From positions 1 through 56,996 of the forward strand of contig JAEWVF010000003.1 in the NCBI GenBank assembly GCA_023459215.1: a stretch of DNA of 56,996 bases, read 5' to 3'. This DNA is from Chloroflexota bacterium. Its GTDB lineage: Bacteria > Chloroflexota > Anaerolineae > Anaerolineales > Villigracilaceae. Below, piece by piece: positions 41,586-50,224 of the stretch. The notes below the pieces were generated by a model, which saw only the letters and a list, made by a program, of their open reading frames with translations, did no database searches and was not told the origin of the DNA. Each line of letters opens with the position of its first letter. The first letter of the stretch is position 1. Both the position numbers and the translations under genes were made by a program.

Positions 41586-42038
41586 TTATTCCCTCATTCG
41601 GGCTTCGCGTTTCATTTCCCGTTCCTGGTCGCGCTGTGCAATTGCATCGCGCTTGTCGTGCAGTTTTTTGCCTTTGGCCAGGGCAATTTCGATTTTTGCC
41701 CGGCCTTCTTTGAGATAGATTTTGGTGGGCACAATCGTAACCCCCTTTTGGCGCACGGAATCCCACAGTTCACGGATTTCGCGTTTGTGGAGCAGCAACC
41801 GGCGCCGGCGCTTGGGATCGTGGTTGAAGCGATTGGCTTGTTCGTAGGGCGCGATATGGCACTCGACCAGCCAGGCGTCCCGCCCATCGGTTTCGATATA
41901 GGCTTCCGTCAGGCTGACCTGCCCGGCGCGAATGGATTTAATCTCTGACCCTTGCAGCGAAAGCCCGGCTTCGAATTGTTCAAGCAGGAAATATTCAAAA
42001 CCCGCCTTGCGGTTGGTGGCAACGATTTTAATGCTCAT
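41586..42038 (-). CDS. smpB: SsrA-binding protein SmpB
   Basis: The 150-residue protein is SmpB, the partner of tmRNA in rescue of stalled ribosomes. It shows ATNRKAGFEYFLLEQFEAGL, LQGSEIKSIRAGQVSLTEAY and DPKRRRRLLLHKREIREL, and a basic C-terminal tail (DAIAQRDQEREMKREARMRE) that enters the mRNA channel. No ssrA gene is visible in the window. The ATG has no ribosome-binding site and sits 7 nt after a TATCAT box. Confidence 0.95.
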   Translation of the reverse strand: MSIKIVATNRKAGFEYFLLEQFEAGLSLQGSEIKSIRAGQVSLTEAYIETDGRDAWLVECHIAPYEQANRFNHDPKRRRRLLLHKREIRELWDSVRQKGVTIVPTKIYLKEGRAKIEIALAKGKKLHDKRDAIAQRDQEREMKREARMRE

Positions 42039-42045
42039 ATTATTG

Positions 42046-42051
42046 ATGATA
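42046..42051 (-). promoter_or_regulatory. -10 box, possibly leaderless, of smpB
   Basis: Minus strand TATCAT (42051..42046) ends 7 nt before the smpB ATG at 42038. Confidence 0.45.
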
Positions 42052-42059
42052 CCAGAAAT

Positions 42060-43316
42060 TTACCCCCACTTGAGGATGGCAACCCCGGCCAATCCGCGCA
42101 GGATACCGGCCAGGATGAGCGCGGTGGAGATGCCCATTGCCGCTGCTGTTACCGGCCCCAGCAGCGAGCCAGCCAGCACGCAGGCATTCAAAACAATTGT
42201 GTACCAGGCCAGGTGCGCAGGCCGATCCTCCGCGGGACAGGCTTCAAGCAGGTAGTTGAGCTGCGCGCCGCCAACCATGGCCCACACCAGGCCGCCCAAG
42301 ATTGAGATGGCGTAAAATTCCCAAACCTGACCGGCGAAGGCCAGAAACCCCGGGTAAAGACTCATGCCGATAACGCCCCAGCCGGTTACAGCCTTGTGCC
42401 CAATCCGCCGCACCAAAAAGCTCAGTTGGGTCGAACCGAGCAAAACGGTTAGATAGAACAGGGCTGTGCCGATGCCGATGTGTTCGTCGGTCAGGCCGAG
42501 TTCATTAACGAAGTAAATCGGGAAAAGCGGAATGGCCAGGTATTGGGACAGGTGGAAAAACAACAGCACCAACAGGGTTGTGCGGAAGGGGGTTTTCCAG
42601 ATGTCGAAGCGGATGGTTTCGCGCCAGCTGGAGCGACGGGGTGTCGCCTGGGGCTGGGTTGGCTGGGCCGGTTCGAGCTTCGCCTCGCTCTCCGGGATGG
42701 GGCGAATGAAGTACAGGTGGACGCTGCTCATCGCCGCGCCGAAAAATCCGATCACAAAAACAATCTGGTAGTTGAGTGGAAAGCTGAACTGCTCAAGCAT
42801 CCAGCCGGTGCCAATCGAGGCGCCCATGAAAACCACCGAAAGCACGATATTGCGATTGGCGGCGACATTGGCGCGCCATTCTGCTGGGACTGCGCTGGCG
42901 AACAGGGTATTGAAGCCGACGCTCAGGGCTGTCAGGGGAATGGCCTGGAACAAAATAATAGCGGTTAGACCCCAGACCTGGCCCTGCTCGTTGAAGAACC
43001 AGGGCAAAAACGCCCAAAGAAGGAAGCCGATTCGGTAAACGACCGAAGTCCAGAATACAGCCCGGTGAACCGGACGCCTGGCGAGCCAAATCCCTGCCGG
43101 GATGGCGAGCAACAAGCTGACCAGGGCCGGAATTGCGCCCAATAACCCAATCTGGAAGCTGTTGGCCCCCAGGCGGGCGGCATACACGTTTTGGAAGTTG
43201 ATCGATGAACCGGCCAGCAGGGCATACCAGCCAATATCCAGGTAAAAATGGATGAAGTTGGCGCGGTATTCTGGCGGGATGGCGGGGTTGATGAAGATAC
43301 GGCGGAGTAGTTTCAC
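42060..43316 (-). CDS. Major facilitator superfamily transporter
   Basis: The 418-residue protein has 12 predicted membrane helices in two sets of six, a cytoplasmic charged loop in the middle (about 200-215) and the MFS signature-like loop AIPAGIWLARRPVHRAVFW between helices 2 and 3. Substrate cannot be assigned. It starts at GTG, with a TATAAT box 8 nt upstream, and its stop lies 21 nt before the smpB start. Confidence 0.88.
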   Translation of the reverse strand: MKLLRRIFINPAIPPEYRANFIHFYLDIGWYALLAGSSINFQNVYAARLGANSFQIGLLGAIPALVSLLLAIPAGIWLARRPVHRAVFWTSVVYRIGFLLWAFLPWFFNEQGQVWGLTAIILFQAIPLTALSVGFNTLFASAVPAEWRANVAANRNIVLSVVFMGASIGTGWMLEQFSFPLNYQIVFVIGFFGAAMSSVHLYFIRPIPESEAKLEPAQPTQPQATPRRSSWRETIRFDIWKTPFRTTLLVLLFFHLSQYLAIPLFPIYFVNELGLTDEHIGIGTALFYLTVLLGSTQLSFLVRRIGHKAVTGWGVIGMSLYPGFLAFAGQVWEFYAISILGGLVWAMVGGAQLNYLLEACPAEDRPAHLAWYTIVLNACVLAGSLLGPVTAAAMGISTALILAGILRGLAGVAILKWG

Positions 43317-43324
43317 AGCCCGTG

Positions 43325-43330
43325 ATTATA
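43325..43330 (-). promoter_or_regulatory. -10 box of the MFS transporter gene
   Basis: Minus strand TATAAT (43330..43325), 8 nt before the GTG at 43316, so transcription would begin at or within a base or two of the start codon. Confidence 0.5.
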
Positions 43331-43385
43331 ATGTACGACTTCGTCGTTTGCCCGGGCTTCCCGGTAGCTCAAAAATTACCGGTAC

Positions 43386-43922
43386 TTAATCGGTTTCCTG
43401 GCGGGGCGAGCGGGGCAGGGAGATGACCATGGTTGTCCCGCGATTCCTCCCCTCAGATTCAGCGCGGATTTCACCGCCCTGGGCGTTGACCAACGCCTTG
43501 CAGATGGCCAGCCCCAGTCCCATTTTGCCGGAATTGGCCCCGCGGGCTTTGTCGGCGCGATAGAAACGGTCGAAAACATACGGCAAATCTTCCGCCTCGA
43601 TGCCGGTTCCGGTGTCGGCGACCCGGATATGCACCTGACCTTCTGGCGCTGCTCTTGCGCTGAGGCTGATTCTGCCGCTCTTGGGAGTGTGGCGCAGGGC
43701 GTTTTCGAGCAGGTTTTTCAATACCTGGATCATGCGCCCTTCGTCTGCCAGAACCTCTGGTAGTTCCGGCGAGGCTTCAAAGTCCAGCTCGATCTCCTCG
43801 TGAGCGGCAATCGGCTGGTAGGCGCGGTATAAACGCTCGAGCAGGCTGGCCGGCGATAACGGCTGGAGTTGGATATCCAGCCCGCCTGCCTCGACCTGGC
43901 TGAGGGTGGTCAGGTCGCCCAT
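43386..43922 (-). pseudogene. C-terminal fragment of a histidine kinase gene
   Basis: The 178-residue frame is the tail of a sensor kinase: the end of the dimerisation domain (LMGDLTTLSQVEAGGLD) and a complete ATPase domain with LKNLLENALRHTPKSG, VADTGTGIEAEDLPYVFDRFYR and GLGLAICKALVN. The phosphorylated His, the membrane part and the sensor are missing. In the same frame upstream of the ATG a few more kinase-like residues (YLEQRR) are visible, but they lie inside the end of the next gene. A deletion joining the two genes explains this. As it stands it cannot autophosphorylate. Confidence 0.8.
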
Positions 43923-44815
43923 CAGCCGCCGCTGCTCAAGGTAAAGCTGCCGCTGCTGATTAAAACATCCGTTTGGGCTGTGATGGCGTCTCCTCCGGCG
44001 CTGATGTTGAATACGCCATTTTCGATGGCAACGTAACCCTTGGCGGCATCGTCCTCATTGTCCGATTTCAGGCCGTCGCCTCCGGCATTGACCGTCAGGT
44101 TGCCGTTTTTGACCACCAGGTAATCCTTGCCGCGGATGCCATCGTCAATTGCGCTCAGGTTGATTGTCCCGCCAGCGATGATCAGGCCATCCTTGCTGGC
44201 TATGCCATCATTAAAGTTGGCCTTGATGGTCAGTGTCCCACTTCCGCCAATGCTCAGATTACTTTTGGCGAAAATGGCGGCGTTTGGCTCATCCGTTTCT
44301 GTATCCGGGTAAACATAGCTGGCTGCGTCACTGATTGTGTTTTGGCTGCCATCGGCCAGGATCAGGATGACTTTTTTCGCCTGGACGATGTTGATTGCCG
44401 CGCTGGTTGAATTTGCCAGGCTGACGCCATTGAGCACCAACCGCACCGGGGCCTCGCTCTCCGTTTCGACAATGATTTGCCCATCGTCGAGCGTTCCGCT
44501 CAGGCTGTAAGTCCCTGCCGCGACAATCCGGGTGGTCTGCCCTTCGACCTGAACGCCTTCGGCATCTGTGCTGATTGAGTCGCCGTCGAGCTGGATGGCC
44601 TCGGCGCTGGCGGCGTCCCAGGTGTAATCATCGGCGCTTTCGTGTGTCTCGCTTTTTGCGCTCAATGCTTCTGCCGCGGATGCCACGGTCGGAACGCTGG
44701 TAACCTCAACTGCGGCAACTACGCTTGTTTGCGTTTCTGTTGTTCCGCTGGCCGAGCAGGCAGTCATTGCCAGGGCCAGGATCAGCGTCAAGAATGCGCT
44801 GGTTATCTTTTTCAT
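43922..44815 (-). CDS. Truncated DUF4353-like surface lipoprotein
   Basis: The 297-residue protein has a lipoprotein signal (lipobox TAC, Cys20 of LALAMTACSA), an Ala/Thr/Val-rich linker, and a beta-helix with repeating INGG/VNAGGDGLKSD and ISSGSFTLSSGG motifs of the carbohydrate-binding DUF4353 (cadherin-like) family. It stops abruptly at SFTLSSGG, where family members continue with further repeats. Its stop overlaps the ATG of the histidine kinase fragment. The C-terminus thus appears removed by the same deletion. I use the ATG at 44815, with CAGGAG upstream. Confidence 0.72.
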   Translation of the reverse strand: MKKITSAFLTLILALAMTACSASGTTETQTSVVAAVEVTSVPTVASAAEALSAKSETHESADDYTWDAASAEAIQLDGDSISTDAEGVQVEGQTTRIVAAGTYSLSGTLDDGQIIVETESEAPVRLVLNGVSLANSTSAAINIVQAKKVILILADGSQNTISDAASYVYPDTETDEPNAAIFAKSNLSIGGSGTLTIKANFNDGIASKDGLIIAGGTINLSAIDDGIRGKDYLVVKNGNLTVNAGGDGLKSDNEDDAAKGYVAIENGVFNISAGGDAITAQTDVLISSGSFTLSSGG

Positions 44816-44960
44816 GTTTATCTCCTGTGTATCGAAATTTTCATGATTGTATAGCCCCCGGCCTGTGGACAGGTTTAATTCTGGTATAGCTTTCTTCTGA
44901 CCTCGAGCGCCTGCGTAGTGAAGAATCATGACATTTATCACTACTAATCTTTGCTAAAAA

Positions 44961-44978
44961 TGAATACAATGAATACAT
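44961..44978 (+). repeat. Tandem TGAATACAA/TGAATACAT repeat upstream of the agmatine operon
   Basis: Two 9-bp direct repeats, TGAATACAA (44961-44969) and TGAATACAT (44970-44978), directly precede the palindrome at 44981-45000. They lie where an activator would bind, near the -35 region. Confidence 0.45.
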
Positions 44979-44980
44979 AA

Positions 44981-45011
44981 TCGGAATTATATAATTCCGA
45001 AACGGAATAAA
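44981..45011 (+). promoter_or_regulatory. Promoter and palindromic operator of the agmatine operon
   Basis: TCGGAATTATATAATTCCGA (44981-45000) is a perfect 20-bp palindrome. The -10 box TATAAT (44990-44995) sits inside it, and a third CGGAAT half-site follows at 45003-45008. A protein bound here would block the promoter, so this is a likely repressor operator. Confidence 0.6.
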
Positions 45012-45043
45012 TGATTAGCCAGCCCCTGAAAGGATGAACCCCC

Positions 45044-46066
45044 ATGACTCTCCGCCATTTTATCGACACGCAGGATTTCAGCAAGCAGGAACTGCTCGAC
45101 ATGATCGAGCTGACCCGCAAAATCAAAGCTGCCGACAAGCAGGGCTGCACGCCCAAGCTGTTGCAAGATGCTTCGCTGGCGATGATTTTCGAGGAACCCT
45201 CCACCCGCACCCGCGTCTCCTTCGAAGTTGCCATGACCGAACTTGGCGGGCATGCGCTCTATCTCAAGCCAGGTGAGATTCATCTCGGTGTGCGCGAATC
45301 GATGTATGACACCGCCAAAGTTCTTTCGCGCATGTGCGATGCCATTTTCTGTCGCGCTCTCAAGCACGAAACGGTTACCGAGCTTGCCGAGCATGCTGAT
45401 GTGCCGGTTTTCAACGGCCTGACTGATTACAACCACCCGACCCAGGTGGTGTGCGATGCCACCACCATGCTCGAACATATGCCGGCTGGCAAAAAGCTCG
45501 AAGAGCTGAACGTGACATTTATTGGCGATGCGACCAATGTGCTCTCTTCGTTGATGCTGATGTGTACCAAGCTGGGGATGAATTTCACTCACGCCGCGCC
45601 GAAAAAATACCAGGCTCCCGAAGAGTGGATCAAAATGGCGAGTGACAATTGCGCCGTTTCCGGCGGCAGTCTGACCATTACCGAAGACCCTGTGACTGCG
45701 GTCAAAAATGCCGATTTCATCTACACCGACCTGTGGTGGTGGGTCGGCCAGGAAGACCAGATTCCTGAACGGCGCGCCGCTTTCATGCCAACCTACCAGG
45801 TCAACCTGGACTTGTTCAGCAAAGCTCCGGCACACTGCAAGTTCATGCACAACCTGCCTGCTTCGCGCGGCGTCGAGGCTACCGATGAGGTAATGGATCA
45901 TCCACGCTCGATCATTTTCGACCAGGCCGAGAACCGGCTGCACGCCGAAAAGGGTTTGCTGACCTATTTCATTTATCCGCGCTTGCAGCGCCCCTCAGAA
46001 GAACTCAAGGCGTACCACAAAGGCCAGATCGAAGCCTTCCTGAATCGCCCTCAACTCGGAAAATAA
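45044..46066 (+). CDS. Carbamoyltransferase of the agmatine pathway (putrescine carbamoyltransferase-like)
   Basis: A 340-residue carbamoyltransferase. It shows carbamoyl-phosphate binding STRTRVSFEVAM (about 52-63), HPTQVV, and the ornithine/putrescine-end loops. These last differ from ornithine carbamoyltransferase: the D-x2-x-S-M-G loop reads YTDLWWWVGQE, and the HCLP motif reads HNLPASRG, with Asn for the usual Cys. The overall form is closest to putrescine carbamoyltransferase, which runs in the catabolic direction here: carbamoyl-putrescine plus phosphate to putrescine plus carbamoyl phosphate. It is followed by a permease and agmatine deiminase, which supports that role. AAAGGA lies upstream of the ATG. 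Confidence 0.8.
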   Translation: MTLRHFIDTQDFSKQELLDMIELTRKIKAADKQGCTPKLLQDASLAMIFEEPSTRTRVSFEVAMTELGGHALYLKPGEIHLGVRESMYDTAKVLSRMCDAIFCRALKHETVTELAEHADVPVFNGLTDYNHPTQVVCDATTMLEHMPAGKKLEELNVTFIGDATNVLSSLMLMCTKLGMNFTHAAPKKYQAPEEWIKMASDNCAVSGGSLTITEDPVTAVKNADFIYTDLWWWVGQEDQIPERRAAFMPTYQVNLDLFSKAPAHCKFMHNLPASRGVEATDEVMDHPRSIIFDQAENRLHAEKGLLTYFIYPRLQRPSEELKAYHKGQIEAFLNRPQLGK

Positions 46067-46144
46067 ATCATCGTCTCCTATAGCCAAAGGTTCCTGAAAA
46101 TCCCCGGTCGATGCGGGAGGCATCCGCCATAAAGGACAAACTCC

Positions 46145-47521
46145 ATGTCTGCAACTTCGCAAAAAGGCTTCAAGAAAGTTCTGAAAACCCTGGATATGAC
46201 CCTCTTCACCGTCTGCGCGATCATCGTTATCGACACGCTGGCGGCCTCGGCCTCGATTGGCGCCTCGACCATCTCGTGGTGGCTGATTACCCTGGTGCTC
46301 TTTTTCATCCCCTACGGTCTGGTGACTGCCGAATTGGGCACCACCTACACCGAACAGGGCGGCCTGTATGTCTGGATCAAACGCGCCTTCGGTGAAAAAT
46401 GGGCGGCGCGTTCCACCTGGTATTACTGGATCAATGTCGCGCTCTGGATGCCTTCGGTTTACATCCTGTTTGCGGGGATGTTTGCGCAGATGTTCTTTCC
46501 CGAGATGTCGCTCTGGCTGCAAATTGGCATCGGCATCCTGATGACCTGGATCACGGTCTGGATCGGCACGATCACCCTCGAGGCCGGCAAGTGGGTGCCG
46601 AACATCGGTGCCTTCATCAAGGCTGCCATTATGCTCGTTTTGGGCATTGGCGGCATTCTCTATGCCGCGCGCAACGGTGTAGCCAACGACCTGTCGTTCA
46701 CCGCCATTCTGCCCAGTTGGGATGCCGGTCTGGCTTTCCTGCCGGTCATCGTTTACAACTTTATGGGCTTTGAACTGATGTCTGGCGCGGCGGAAGAAAT
46801 GGAAAATCCTGGCAAGGATATTCTCTCGGCGATTCTCACCGCCGGGGCCTTGATCGCTTTTTTCTACATTCTCGCCACTGTTGGGATTTTGCTGGCGCTG
46901 CCGCTCGATCAGTTGGGCCTCGTTTCCGGTATCATTGACACGCTCAAAGCCATTCTGGGCGACTCCGGGATTGGCGGGATTGCTGTGATGGTTCTGGGGA
47001 TTGGCGCTTTGTACACCTTCCTGGCCAACATGGTCACCTGGACGATGGGCGCCAACCGCACCGCTGCCGAGGCTGCCAATGAAGGCGAACTCCCGGCCAT
47101 CTTTGGCAGGTTGCATCCGGTTAACAAAACCCCGGTCGGCGCTTACCTGCTGACCGGCGTTATTTCGACTCTCGTCCTGGCGGTTTACGGCTTCATGGCC
47201 GGTTCCAACGAGGAACTGTTCTGGACGCTGTTCGCTTTCTCGTCGATTATCTTTCTGCTGCCCTACCTGGCGCTTTTCCCCGCTTTCTTGAAACTGCGCG
47301 CGACTGATACAAATGCAAAACGCCCCTTCCAGATTCCTGGTGGCATGCCGTTGGCGGCGACAATCGCCGTTGTCTGTGAAATTTTCATCATCCAGGCCAT
47401 TTTGTTCTTCATCTGGGTGCCGGGCCAGCCAATCGATTGGGCGTATGCTGTGCCGGTTTTGGTTGGCGTGTTGGTGACGATTGTGGCCGGTGAAATTTTG
47501 TTGTGGTGGTCGAAAAAGTAA
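46145..47521 (+). CDS. APC-family amino acid/amine permease (agmatine-putrescine antiporter-like)
   Basis: The 458-residue protein has 12 membrane helices and the APC-superfamily start GFKKVLKTLDMTLFTVCAII, then WWLITLVLFFIPYGLVTAELG and TEQGGLYVWIKRAFGEKWA. This fits the arginine/agmatine or glutamate:GABA antiporter branch. Placed between a carbamoyltransferase and agmatine deiminase, it most likely exchanges agmatine for putrescine. It begins 78 nt after the carbamoyltransferase stop. Confidence 0.85.
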   Translation: MSATSQKGFKKVLKTLDMTLFTVCAIIVIDTLAASASIGASTISWWLITLVLFFIPYGLVTAELGTTYTEQGGLYVWIKRAFGEKWAARSTWYYWINVALWMPSVYILFAGMFAQMFFPEMSLWLQIGIGILMTWITVWIGTITLEAGKWVPNIGAFIKAAIMLVLGIGGILYAARNGVANDLSFTAILPSWDAGLAFLPVIVYNFMGFELMSGAAEEMENPGKDILSAILTAGALIAFFYILATVGILLALPLDQLGLVSGIIDTLKAILGDSGIGGIAVMVLGIGALYTFLANMVTWTMGANRTAAEAANEGELPAIFGRLHPVNKTPVGAYLLTGVISTLVLAVYGFMAGSNEELFWTLFAFSSIIFLLPYLALFPAFLKLRATDTNAKRPFQIPGGMPLAATIAVVCEIFIIQAILFFIWVPGQPIDWAYAVPVLVGVLVTIVAGEILLWWSKK

Positions 47522-47540
47522 GGCGGGATGCCATCCCGCC
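47522..47540. repeat. Hairpin between permease and agmatine deiminase genes
   Basis: GGCGGGAT (47522-47529), GCC, ATCCCGCC (47533-47540): a perfect 8-bp stem with no T tract, so not a terminator. Such hairpins can protect upstream mRNA or be repeat remnants. The AGGAG site of the deiminase follows. Confidence 0.6.
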
Positions 47541-47556
47541 CCACAGGAGTTGGAAA

Positions 47557-48651
47557 ATGTCTCAAACCCTTGAATCTACCCCTCGCGCTGATGGTTTTTC
47601 CATGCCTGCCGAATTTGCGCCCCATGTTGGAACCTGGATGCTCTGGCCGCAGCGCCCCGACAATTGGCGGCTGGGTGGTAAACCGGCCCAGAAGGCTTTT
47701 GTGGCCGTTGCCAGCGCTATCGCACAGTTCGAACCGGTCACGATCGGTGTGAATCACAACCAGTACATGAATGCCCGCCAACTGCTCCCGCCCGAAGTTC
47801 GCGTGGTGGAAATTTCCAACAACGATAGCTGGATGCGCGATTGCGGCCCAACATTCGTCACCGATGGGAAAACCGTGCGCGGCATAGACTGGATTTTCAA
47901 CGCCTGGGGCGGGCTGTACAATGGTTTGTACTTCCCCTGGGATTTGGATGAGGCTGTGGCGGGGAAAGTGCTCGAAATTGAACGTGTTGACCGTTACAAG
48001 GCCCCCCTGGTGCTGGAAGGCGGCTCGATCCATGTCGACGGGGAAGGCACCTGCATCACCACGACTGAATGTCTGCTCAGTCCTGGCCGTAACCCGGAGC
48101 TGACCCAGGCCGAAATCGAAGCCCATCTGAAGGAATATCTGAATGTCGAAAAAGTGCTCTGGATTCCGCGCGGCGTTTTCCACGACGAGACCACCGGGCA
48201 CGTGGATAATCTGGCCTGCTACCTGCGTCCGGCTGAAATTGCCCTGACCTGGACGGATGACAAAAGCGACCCGCAGTACGAGCGTTCCGCCGAAGCGCTG
48301 GATTACCTGCTTGCGCAAACGGATGCCCGCGGGCGGAAAATCACCGTCCACAAAATCCACCAACCCGACCCAATCCTGATCGCTGCCGAGGAGGCGGAGG
48401 GGGTGGATGCGGTCGATGGTACCCTGCCGCGTGAAGCGGGTGACCGCATGGCGGCTTCGTATATCAATTTCTATTTCTGTAACGGCGGCGCAATCGTTCC
48501 CACGTTTGGCGACCGGCATGATTCGTCAGCGTTGCAAACGCTCCAGAAACTGCTGCCCGAGCGGCGGGTGGTGGGCGTCCCGGCTCGCGAAATCCTGCTG
48601 GGCGGCGGCAACATCCACTGTATCACCCAGCAACAGCCGAAAGCAGGCTAA
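47557..48651 (+). CDS. aguA: Agmatine deiminase
   Basis: The 364-residue protein is full length for agmatine deiminase (EC 3.5.3.12), which makes N-carbamoylputrescine from agmatine. It has the guanidino-group-modifying fold with MPAEFAPHVGTWMLWPQRPD, the Asp/Glu-rich NNDSWMRDCGPTFV, EGGSIHVDGEGTCITTTECLL, the His in DETTGHVDNLACY, and catalytic Cys355 in GGGNIHCITQQQP. I use the ATG at 47557, with ACAGGAG 8 nt upstream. It is the last gene of the operon, and its stop overlaps the stop of the convergent membrane protein gene by 3 nt. Confidence 0.93.
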   Translation: MSQTLESTPRADGFSMPAEFAPHVGTWMLWPQRPDNWRLGGKPAQKAFVAVASAIAQFEPVTIGVNHNQYMNARQLLPPEVRVVEISNNDSWMRDCGPTFVTDGKTVRGIDWIFNAWGGLYNGLYFPWDLDEAVAGKVLEIERVDRYKAPLVLEGGSIHVDGEGTCITTTECLLSPGRNPELTQAEIEAHLKEYLNVEKVLWIPRGVFHDETTGHVDNLACYLRPAEIALTWTDDKSDPQYERSAEALDYLLAQTDARGRKITVHKIHQPDPILIAAEEAEGVDAVDGTLPREAGDRMAASYINFYFCNGGAIVPTFGDRHDSSALQTLQKLLPERRVVGVPAREILLGGGNIHCITQQQPKAG

Positions 48652-49472
48652 GGCTCGGGTTTACAGTTAACCACCTGGTTGGATACGGTATAGCAAAAGA
48701 CCCAGTCCCCATCAAAGTCTACCCAAATCCCGACTTGTTCGGTGACCTGATCGAAGGAAGCTATCAGCAATCGGCGTGGTTTTTGCACAATGTCAATCAC
48801 CGGCTTCAAGGCCGCCACACGCATCTCGCGCGCGGTGGCCTTGTCGATTTTCTCGAGGTCGTTATCGGCGACGAATTGAATGGTTCGGTCAAGGTTCAGG
48901 ATGGACTCGCGCAGTTTGACGTGCAGCGCATTGTCAACGATCAGCCCTACGGCGGCAGATGCCAGCACTGCCAGCAGGAGCGGGCCAACCAATCCACCGG
49001 CGGCAGAGGAAAGCATGGTTTGATCGAGGGATGGGATTTCCAAAATCCCTGCGATTACCGCCCCAATACCGAAGATTGCCATCATTAATCCGCTGAGCGG
49101 CCCGTATTCGTAAATCGGGATGGTGAAACGGGCGGCCAGTCCAGGTTCCAGCAATGAAAGGATGAGTGCCCAGCCATCGAAGATCATCCAAACCGCCAGG
49201 TTGGCGGGGATGAGCGCTGCGATGAGCCAGAGAAGCGCGGCGAGCAATCCTTTTTCATAGCGCATGGTCAGCCAGCCGGCCAAACCAAAAGTTGTGACTG
49301 ACGCCAGCCCGCCGATTAAAAAGCGGGCCCAGGCAAAGGCTGCATGTGCCTGCCAGAGCAGGAAAGCGTCCATTCCCCAGGTGGCAACGGAGAGTGCCAA
49401 TCCGGCGAAGATTCCATAAAGCAGGCCGAGTTTTTGTTTTTCAATGGCAAGATGGTTTGAATTTGTTCCCAT
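48648..49472 (-). CDS. Hypothetical polytopic membrane protein
   Basis: The 274-residue protein has about six membrane helices in its first 180 residues (for example LYGIFAGLALSVATWGMDAFLL and GAVIAGILEIPSL) and a soluble C-terminal part (about 185-274). The last 90 residues read like a small cytoplasmic domain (KLRESILNLDRTIQFVADNDLEKI, quoted in part). I do not recognise the family. Its start is 5 nt after the carbonic anhydrase stop, so the two are co-transcribed; a bicarbonate-linked role is possible but unsupported. Confidence 0.7.
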   Translation of the reverse strand: MGTNSNHLAIEKQKLGLLYGIFAGLALSVATWGMDAFLLWQAHAAFAWARFLIGGLASVTTFGLAGWLTMRYEKGLLAALLWLIAALIPANLAVWMIFDGWALILSLLEPGLAARFTIPIYEYGPLSGLMMAIFGIGAVIAGILEIPSLDQTMLSSAAGGLVGPLLLAVLASAAVGLIVDNALHVKLRESILNLDRTIQFVADNDLEKIDKATAREMRVAALKPVIDIVQKPRRLLIASFDQVTEQVGIWVDFDGDWVFCYTVSNQVVNCKPEP

Positions 49473-49477
49473 ATTTT

Positions 49478-50131
49478 TTACTTTTTCTTGTTCAGGCTGT
49501 TCAGGGCCTGTTCATATTGAGCTTCCAGGCTTGCGCTGCTGTTGATGCGCAGTTGCAGGTCTTGCAGCAAACCGTCTTTCAGTCCATAAATTAGACCATT
49601 GACTGTGAGCTGTTGACCGCGTTCCCAGGCCTGGCGGACAATGGTGGTTTGGGCAACATTGAGCGATTGCTCGATCACGTTCAATTCGCATAAGCGCGCG
49701 GATTGCGCCTGGAAATCCCCGGCAGCTTCAATCAGGCTGCGGTGCTTGTTGCGCACATCCTGTACATGGCGCAGCCAGTTGTCAATCAACCCAAACTGGT
49801 CATTCCGCAGGGCGGCTTCGACGCCGCCACAACTGTAATGACCACAAACGATGATGTGTTCCACGTTCAGCACATCGACTGCGTACTGGATGACCGAGAG
49901 GCAGTTCAGGTCAGTATGGACAACCACATTGGCTACGTTGCGATGAACAAACATCTCGCCGGGCATTAACCCGGTCAATTGCGTGGATGGCACCCGGCTG
50001 TCTGCGCAGCCGATCCACAGATAGGCAGGCGATTGCTGCTTGCTGAGACGATTGAAAAACGTTGGGTCTTCCGCCCGGATCGATTCGGCCCAGGAGCGGT
50101 TGCTCTCCAGTAAGGCTTTAATGGTTGGCAT
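49478..50131 (-). CDS. Beta-carbonic anhydrase
   Basis: The 217-residue protein is a beta-class carbonic anhydrase, interconverting CO2 and bicarbonate. Zinc ligands are Cys in CADSRVPST (about 42) and HYSCGG (His/Cys about 98-101), with the Asp-Arg pair next to the first Cys, and the family segments NVANVVVHTDLNC and IIVCGHYSCGGVEAA. It has a GGGAG ribosome-binding site and is the first gene of a two-gene operon, divergent from the ileS leader. Confidence 0.93.
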   Translation of the reverse strand: MPTIKALLESNRSWAESIRAEDPTFFNRLSKQQSPAYLWIGCADSRVPSTQLTGLMPGEMFVHRNVANVVVHTDLNCLSVIQYAVDVLNVEHIIVCGHYSCGGVEAALRNDQFGLIDNWLRHVQDVRNKHRSLIEAAGDFQAQSARLCELNVIEQSLNVAQTTIVRQAWERGQQLTVNGLIYGLKDGLLQDLQLRINSSASLEAQYEQALNSLNKKK

Positions 50132-50190
50132 GGTATTTCTCCCGGTAAGGTTTTGGGTATATTATCATCATTGGCTCTTTTGCGTTAGCC

Positions 50191-50218
50191 TTGAACCGGA
50201 TGGTTTTTTGTGTATAAT
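50191..50218 (+). promoter_or_regulatory. Promoter of the ileS T-box leader
   Basis: TTGAAC (50191-50196), 16-nt spacer, TATAAT (50213-50218). Transcription would start near 50225, just upstream of the T-box leader. Confidence 0.7.
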
Positions 50219-50224
50219 TGCCCA

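Noticed and set aside
44690..44941. Upstream start (MINVMIL) for the DUF4353-like protein
   Set aside because: The lipoprotein signal begins at 44815 with CAGGAG just before it, so the extra N-terminal residues are unlikely.
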